Made by a program: the position numbers and the translations under genes. From Mesodorylaimus sp. YZB2_4 (Eukaryota > Nematoda > Enoplea > Dorylaimida > Dorylaimidae): DNA of 64,000 nt. Where the stretch lies: positions 248,001-312,000 of the forward strand of contig JASANH010000072.1 of NCBI GenBank assembly GCA_030248295.1. Reading direction: 5' to 3'. Shown in pieces: positions 56,936-64,000 of the stretch. The first letter of the stretch is position 1. The number at the start of each line of letters is the position of its first letter. Under the pieces are notes generated by a model. It did not search any database. It was not told the DNA's origin and was given only the letters and a program-made list of their open reading frames with translations.

Positions 56936-59900
56936 GTGACGCCAAGAGGGTATGCGCTGGAGACCAAAAAACCATCACCTACATGTACAACGATATCTGC
57001 TACCTGATTAACTTGGGTGATATAAATCAATGGAGACGAACAGCCGGACGTTGCCCGACCCTCACTGCTGGATATTCCAGACCCGCCGTTTTTGAAACTA
57101 CGAAAGACTATCTTGATGTCATTTCGAACCTACGTCAGAAAATGAATGCAAGCAGAACTACTAATAATTTGGTCTGGTTGGGAGCTCTTACCGTATCAAA
57201 AGCACCGAGTCGGTTGTCAGAATTTTGCTGGAAGGTTGATGGAGAGAATATTAATGGAGCACAGGTCACGACAGAGGCTATTCCAGTGAATACGTCAATC
57301 TTGGGTGGCGGTCCTCCATATGCTCTGGCTGCTGATCCATTCAACCCATTCAATTTTTACGCAGTGATGATAAGTGATGGAAATGCAATGAAAATGTTTC
57401 CCATGATTTGCGAGTTGGGTACGGGATTTTATGACTTGACAAAATCGCGAGAATTTTTCATTTTTTATTGCAGGTTGCGGTCTAAGGGAGATGAACTGTC
57501 CACTAACCTCAAGAGCATGTGATGGGAAAGCATGTCTGTTTGGAAAAGCTGATATCACAATGACATCGACCAACTCAACGACTCGAACGACCTCCATGAG
57601 TAGCACTACAAAAAGCCCGCAATCAACAAGCACATCTACAATAAGTACTGTTGATGCTACAATCTCGACAACTTCAGTCAAAGTGTCCAGCCGTTCATTG
57701 ATCACTAGCATCTACCAAACAACCTCTCTAAATGGTATAGCAACAATGAGTCCAGTATCAACAACCACATCCACCACGAGCACTGCTAAAAAAACAACTT
57801 CGACTACTTCAGTCACATTGTCGAACTCTTCAGCGATCAGTAGTATTGGACAAACGACCTCAACGAGCAGCAAAACAGCAAAAAGCTCGCCATCAACAAG
57901 CACTGTTGATTCAACAATTTCGACAGCTTTAGTCGAAGTGTCCAGCCTTCCATTGATCACCAGCATTCACCAAACAGCCTCTCTAAATAGTATGACAACT
58001 AAGAGTCCAGCATCAACAACCACATCCACTACGAGCACTGCTGATGACACAACTTTGACTACTTCAGGCACATTGTCGAACCCTCCAACGATCAGTAGTA
58101 TCGGCCAAAGGGCCTCAACGACCAGCAAAACAACAGAAAGCTCACCATCAACAAGCACGTCTACAATGAGCATTGTCGATGCCACAATTTCGACAACTTC
58201 AGTCGAAGTGTCTAGCCCTTCATTGATCACCAGCATCTACCAAACAACCTCTTTGAAAAGTATGACTACTAGGAGTCCAGTATCAACAAACACATCCACT
58301 TCGAGCACTGCTAAAGACACAACTTCGACTACTTCAGTCACATTGTCGAACCCTTCAGCGATCAGTAGTATCGGACAAACGACCTCAACGAGCAGCAAAA
58401 CAGCAAAAAGCTCGCCATCAACAAGCACTGTTGATTCAACAATTTCGACAGCTTTAGTCGAAGTGTCCAGCCCTCCATTGATCACCAGCGTTCACCAAAC
58501 AGCCTCTCTAAATAGTATGACAACTAAGAGTCCAGCATCAACAACCACATCCACTACGAGCACTGCTGATGACACAACTTTGACTACTTCAGGCACATTG
58601 TCGAACCCTCCAACGATCAGTAGTATCGGCCAAAGGGCCTCAACGACCAGCAAAACAACAGAAAGCTCACCATCAACAAGCACGTCTACAATGAGCATTG
58701 TCGATGCCACAATTTCGACAACTTCAGTCGAAGTGTCCAGCCCTTCATTGATCACCAGCATCTACCAAACAACCTCTTTGAATAGTATGACAACTAGGAG
58801 TCCAGTATCAACAAACACATCCACTTCGAGCACTGCTAAAGACACAACTTCGACTACTTCAGTCACATTGTCGAACCCTTCAGCGATCAGTAGTATCGGA
58901 CAAACGACCTCAACGAGCAGCAAAACAGCAAAAAGCTCGCCATCAACAAGCACTGTTGATTCAACAATTTCGACAGCTTTAGTCGAAGTGTCCAGCCCTT
59001 CATTGATCACCAGCATTCACCAAACAGCCTCTCTAAATAGTATGACAACTAAGAGTCCAGCATCAACAACCACATCCACTACAAGAACTGCTGATGACAC
59101 AACTTCGACTACCTCAATAAAATTGTCGAACCCTTCAACGATCAGTAGTATCGGCCAAACGACATCAACGAGCATCAAAACAACAAAAAGCTCGCCATCA
59201 ACAAGCACGTCTACAAAGAGCACTGTTGATGCAACAATTCCGGCAACTTCAGTCGAAGTGTCCAGCCCTTCATTGATCACCAGCATCTACCGAACAACCT
59301 CTCTGAATAGTATGACAACTAGGAGTCCACTATCAACAGCCACATCCACTTCGAGCACTGCTCATGACACAACTTCGACTACTTCAGGCACATTGTCTAA
59401 CCCTCCAACGATCAGAAGTATCGGCCAAACGACCTCAACGAGCAGCAGAACAACAAAAAGCTCGCCATCAACAAGCAGGTCTACAATGAGCACTGTTAAT
59501 GCAACAATTTTAACAACTTCAGTCGAAGTGTCCAGCCCTTCATTGATCACCAGCATCTACCAAACAATCTCTCTAAATAGTATGACAACTAAGAGTACAG
59601 CATCATCAACCACATCCACTACGAGCACTGCTGATGACACAACTTCGACTTCTACAGGCTCATTGCCGAGCACTTCAACGATCACTAGTATTGGCCAAAG
59701 GGCCTCAACGACTAGCAAAACAACAGAAAGCTCGCCATCAACAAGCACATTCACAATAAGCACTGTTGATGCAACAATCTCGACAGCTTCAGTCGAAGTG
59801 TCCAGCCCTTTATTGATCACCAGCATCTACCAAAAAACTTCTCTGAATGGTATGACAGTCAAGAGTCCAGCATCAACAAACACATCCACCACGCGCACTG

Positions 59901-62900
59901 TCGTTAACACAGCTTCTACTTCAGTCAAATTGTCGAACCATCTAACGATCACTAGCATCAGTCAAACGACCTCTGCGAGCAGCAGAACAGCAAAAAGCTT
60001 GCCATCAACAAGCACATTCACAATAAGCACTGTTGATGCCACTATTCCGACAACTTTAGTCGGAGTGTCCAACCGTTTAATGATCGCTAGTATCGACAGA
60101 ACTGCCGAGCTGAGTGGTACTACTCGTATCACTGGGAGTCCGCCATCAACAAGCAGATTTCCCATTGGCGCTATCGATAGCACAACTTTGGCCGATTCAG
60201 TGACTGTGTCAAGCCCTTTAATTACCACTAGCATCGACCAAACCGACCAGCCGAGCAGTATCGTCACTGAGAGCTCGCCGTCTCCAAGCACATTCACCAT
60301 GAGCGCCTCAGATGCCACAACTTTGGTCAATGCAGTGACTGTTTCAAGCACATCAATAATCACTGGCATTGACCAGTCGGCCTCATTGAGCAGTACGGCA
60401 AGTAAGAGTCTACCATCAACAATAACATCTACCATAAGCGCTGCTGGTGTCACAACTTTGGTTGATTCAGTCACCGTATCAAGCCCTGCGATAATCAATG
60501 GTATTGACCAATCGACCACACTGAGCCACCTAGTGACAACAAACATAAGCTCTCCCGCTCAAACCTCACCTGTCCTCAATATATTCTCCCAAACACGTCC
60601 TCCAGCTCGGTCGACGTCAAGTGCGAGTTATATCCTCACTGCTACGACTTTAAATGATGCACTTTCGACTTTAAAACCACGCATTCCTGTTTCTACTTTT
60701 ACTGTTCCTCCGAAAATTACAACAGCGTTTGCATTACTCACAGCAGACTTAGCACAAAGAGGCAAAAGCATTTCGACCACTTACACAACATCTTCTTCGA
60801 TTGAGGTACCAACGCCAACTTCGGCATTAATTTCAATAAATCCGCCAGTGTCTAAAACTAAACTGAGTAGCTTTGTCAGTTCTACAACGTCGTCAAGCCT
60901 AGATTCGGCATCCGTTTTGCCCACAAACCACGCCATGATACCTACGGAAACACTTAACATCATTCCCTCCATAGTAACCAATCCCCAGACGATCGGGAGT
61001 GACAATACTATCGGCTCGACTTCCTCTACTTTAACCTCTAGTGCTACAACATTGCGCACTGCAGGCACTTCTAGCAAAACTCTATCCTCTTCAACCTCTG
61101 TCCCCCGAACGACTGTTCCTGCAGGCACTTTAACGAGTAGCGCAGCTTCACCCACTACAATGACCGACGCCTCGACAACATCGAATGAAAAGCTACCTAG
61201 CCCAAAATCCACATCCTTATGGCCAGTAACATCGCCAGCTGCTTCATCACTGAAAGCCGCTACGCCTGCACTGACGATCTCTTCGCCAGTTGCCCCAACT
61301 GGAGTGCTGACAATCCCTTCAACGATCCATTCATTGTCAGCAACCAATGCAAACGCAGGAGAAAAATTCGCATCCGCATTTGAAAACTTCAACGGAAGTT
61401 CAGGACAAGTGCCATTACAGATGACAGCATCTCCAAAAGGTACGACCAAGCAAGCAAGCACAGACCAAACAAAGATGACAATAAAGACAGGTTCGATGAG
61501 TTATACTCTGGGCAGTGCCAGTCATCAGCCACCTCGCACACCCGGGAGCTCCTTCGAGGCAACAAGTCGCGTGCATGAGAAAGATAAAGACCAGATCTTC
61601 AAAACAGCATCATGGAACATGCTTAAAGAAAATCCTATTACAAAATTCCCAATCTCTATGACGGAAAAATATCGAACGACTGGAACGCCATCTTCTGGTG
61701 ACAAAATAACCTCCTCAATCGGACAAGTGACTGAGATTTCACCATATTCGGCGGGTACAGCTGAGGCAACCACTGCAGTGGCAGCGCGTACGGCTCATAC
61801 GAGCGCAATTACTGCAGTCAATGATCAATGTAACTAGCTGGTGATCCATGCCTTCATCCTTCTTCACCACGGAACCTTTGATTTTAGGGTTTTGCGATAG
61901 CATCGAGTGGGGAGGATACAGCGCTTGCAATGCAGAATGCGGGTATTCAGTGAAAACTCGACAAAGAAAGCGGACTGCCTTCGTGGGCCTTGATGTTACC
62001 TGCCCAGACGAGACAATTGTCTGTGATGTGCAGCCATGCGTAAGTGCCAAGAACGTATGGAATATGCAGAATATGATGTTCTGACATTTCCAGAATCCGA
62101 TGAGTCACGTCGAAATAATTGTCAGCGATGTCATGATGAATATCGGATGCATATGGATTCTGGTCAGCCTGGCTTTGGCGATAGTATCTTACTTCACTCT
62201 CAGGTAAATCGAGAGGGGTCTTCCGAACACCCATAAGTAAAGGTGTAATCAGATAACTTGGCAGGACATTGAGGTGACTTTCCGAGCAGCTTACAATAAT
62301 CTATGAGCATTTTTTTGCTGATCTCGAAAACTAAGATTATGATCTTTTTGCACACTGACTGCACAGAAAATCAGAGAATTTGATGATGCTGCTAAATACT
62401 GTATACTCGAAAAAATTAAACTTGGTGGCTCATTTTATAATTGCTTTCGTATAAACAGCAAAGAAAAAGGATTCATGACAAATACGACAGAAGTACATAA
62501 AAATGTCATGCAGCATGGTGAATTTTTAGACATCATTATTTTTTGCAAGTTGTTCAAGTCAATCAGGACATCAGTCTCTTCATGGCTCATCTGCTCGTTT
62601 CATTTTTGTCGATAAGGAACGATCGCCGTTACAGCCATGTTAGTCGCTACGTGACTATGAAATTTTTTAATCGACATGAGCCCAAAATAACTTTTTGATA
62701 CTTTCTTCATTCTAGACTGTTTGCAAGCTGGCAGCCCTCGGCTTGCAGTACTTTTTCTCAGTCACATTTATACTGCAGGGCATTGAGGCCTTGCACATCT
62801 ACACTGTCCTAACCGATGTGGTCATGTCGGAGCAGGCCCTGTTTAGCCCAAAACAAGCGTTGGCAGTTGCGTGGGGTGCGTAGAAACCTGCTGATCAAAT

Positions 62901-63521
62901 TCAAGTTGATTGACTTCTCAACCTCAATTTCAGGTGTCCCGGCTATTATAACTGGGGTGACAGGGGCGGTAGCCTTCGATAGACTTATGTCCAGCTTTTC
63001 GTAAGTCTTTTTCGTGTCCATCAAACAAGCTTTCGCAATATTTTTCCGCCCAGGTGCTGGATCAATTTGGGAGACACAGTTTTCCTGGCCACTTTTCTGT
63101 CCATTGCTGTTGTGGCTTTGCCGACTGTAATTATTTTGGAAGCCACTGGACATGGGAGAACTAAGAGAGAGACGGCTGTAGTTACATCATGCAGGTACAT
63201 AAATTTGTTCCATTTTAAAAACTGTCGGTCAGATTATGCGCTGGTAATTCTAGAGTTGCGCATGGTGGGCTTTGCGCAGTATTCGGGGCCCAGTTCGCAT
63301 CATGGGTTATGTCCGCCACAGCAATTTATTACCAGCGAATTTACATGTTTGCGACAGTTTTTGGACTCAATGCCGCATCGGGAGTATTTATCTTTACTTA
63401 TCACGTATTTTCGAACAAAAATGTATGCACTTCGATGCTTTTTGCAAAACTCCTCATTCCCTTGTCTTTTTAGGCCCGTCTTTTAGCGCGGAAGATGTTC
63501 AATTGGATTAGAATGCGTTAA
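56936..63521 (+). CDS. Receptor gene 2: lectin-like / mucin / TSP1 / 7TM paralog
   Basis: Exons 2-11 by my model: 56936-57418, 57474-61829, 61888-62039, 62094-62203, 62530-62638, 62716-62875, 62934-63000, 63054-63194, 63254-63422, 63474-63521 (TAA). Every exon except the mucin exon is exactly as long as in gene 1, phases agree, and no stop interrupts. Intron 3 even contains a TAG in the exon 3 frame, harmless only if spliced, which supports the model. The domains are as in gene 1: lectin-like (VWLGAL, FCWKV, FPMICELG), Cys box (CGLREMNC), mucin, TSP1 (EWGGYSACNAECGYS), then seven helices with WGVP and LNAASGVFIF. No signal exon lies just upstream of 56,936. The nearest compatible one is 41258-41339, 15.6 kb away, giving about 1,958 aa, or about 2,183 aa if the 44.8-45.6 kb cassette is included. 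Confidence 0.8.
57580..60550 (+). repeat. Mucin-type tandem repeats of gene 2
   Basis: About 22 in-frame units of about 135 bp. A 525-bp higher-order repeat (four units, one shortened by five codons) occurs three times in tandem over 57,712-59,286. Parts of two copies are identical at the protein level. This is a different higher-order unit from that of gene 1. Confidence 0.92.
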
Positions 63522-64000
63522 AGGTGACTCTATTTTCAGTTGCCAGCTCACTCATTTGCGTAGTAAGCAAACGTTTCTCACATAGAAATTCAACGAGAAG
63601 CAGGCGCGGAGGAAAAAAAATGCGAATGATATTCACGCTGAGGAAAACGCCGGAGTAAAAAAGATATGTATGCTGTCATGCACCTAGCATATTTTATCCA
63701 CAAAGGCTAACTACTGTGTGAAAACTAATTTACGCACTTCGCGTTGTGATGCTATTTTTTGCATTTGTTGCGGGTATTTGCTTTCGTAAAGCAGTCGAAT
63801 GTGCAATCGCCGGTCGCCGGTCGAATGTGCCTTAGCGGGTCAGCAGTAACCCGCAGGTCAAAGCGCCCCCTTGATTCTCAGGCTCGACTCCCTCACCTCC
63901 CAGGTTCTAATGGTGAGTCTGCGCACGCCAATAGCAATATCACTGATCCAGGTACTGTGCTCACCATCAGGAGTCTAGGCTGGACAATCGGTGACAGAGG
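63522..64000. other. 3' flank of receptor gene 2
   Basis: Matches the 3' flank of gene 1 up to about 63,840, then diverges. No gene recognised to the window end. Confidence 0.5.

Noticed and set aside
57712-61461. Series of 80-90 codon minus-strand frames opposite the mucin exon of gene 2
   Set aside because: Same cause as in gene 1. Their regular spacing reflects the higher-order repeat, not genes.
61836-61838. TAG that would end the gene 2 mucin frame just before the TSP1 exon
   Set aside because: It lies inside a 58-bp intron with good GT and AG ends. Gene 1 has the same intron without the stop, and splicing restores the identical phase.

Overview
This window reads as metazoan nuclear DNA, most likely from an invertebrate. 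It carries decayed Ty3/gypsy, BEL/Pao and CR1/jockey-like (non-LTR) retroelements, many small inverted-repeat DNA elements and tRNA-derived SINEs. The one clear host gene family has compact GT-AG introns, mostly 55-80 bp. Short stretches of GCCTAA (the TTAGGC telomere-type unit of nematodes) are a weak taxonomic hint only. No species is assigned.

Layout. 0.6-4.8 kb: a 5'-truncated Ty3/gypsy provirus with a solo 3' LTR. 5.6-7.2 kb: a LINE fragment on the minus strand. 7.85-10.34 kb: a longer LINE on the minus strand, abutting a frameshifted BEL/Pao element (10.34-14.2 kb, plus strand). 15-16.6 kb: a TIR element with a second small element nested in it. 17.6-24.9 kb: repeats, a fossil zinc-finger-like ORF and a LINE 3' end. 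24.9-33.1 kb: an intact 11-exon receptor gene (gene 1). 34-41 kb: SINE and TIR elements plus the wreck of a third receptor copy. 41.1-45.6 kb: a signal-peptide exon and a lectin-like cassette of the same family. 42-56 kb: 700-bp inverted repeats, several DNA elements and a BEL gag with its LTR. 55.9-63.5 kb: a second near-intact receptor gene (gene 2).

Main observation. Genes 1 and 2 encode a very large receptor (about 2,066 aa for gene 1). The order is signal peptide, C-type-lectin-like domain, 4-Cys box, a Ser/Thr-rich mucin stalk of about 45-aa repeats, one thrombospondin type-1 domain, then a seven-helix domain with class B (secretin/adhesion) GPCR hallmarks. No GAIN/GPS cleavage module is visible between TSP1 and TM1. 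Exons 2 and 4-11 have identical lengths in the two copies, and all splice phases agree. Only the mucin exon differs in length (4,680 against 4,356 nt), and its internal higher-order repeats differ (405 against 525 nt). The lectin cassette at 44.8-45.6 kb ends in a phase-1 donor that fits gene 2 exon 2, so gene 2 may be a two-lectin version with its first exon at 41.26 kb.

The rest is mostly transposon turnover. It is useful for dating: a solo BEL-type LTR sits at the same place in intron 1 of both receptor genes, while a MITE interrupts it in only one copy.
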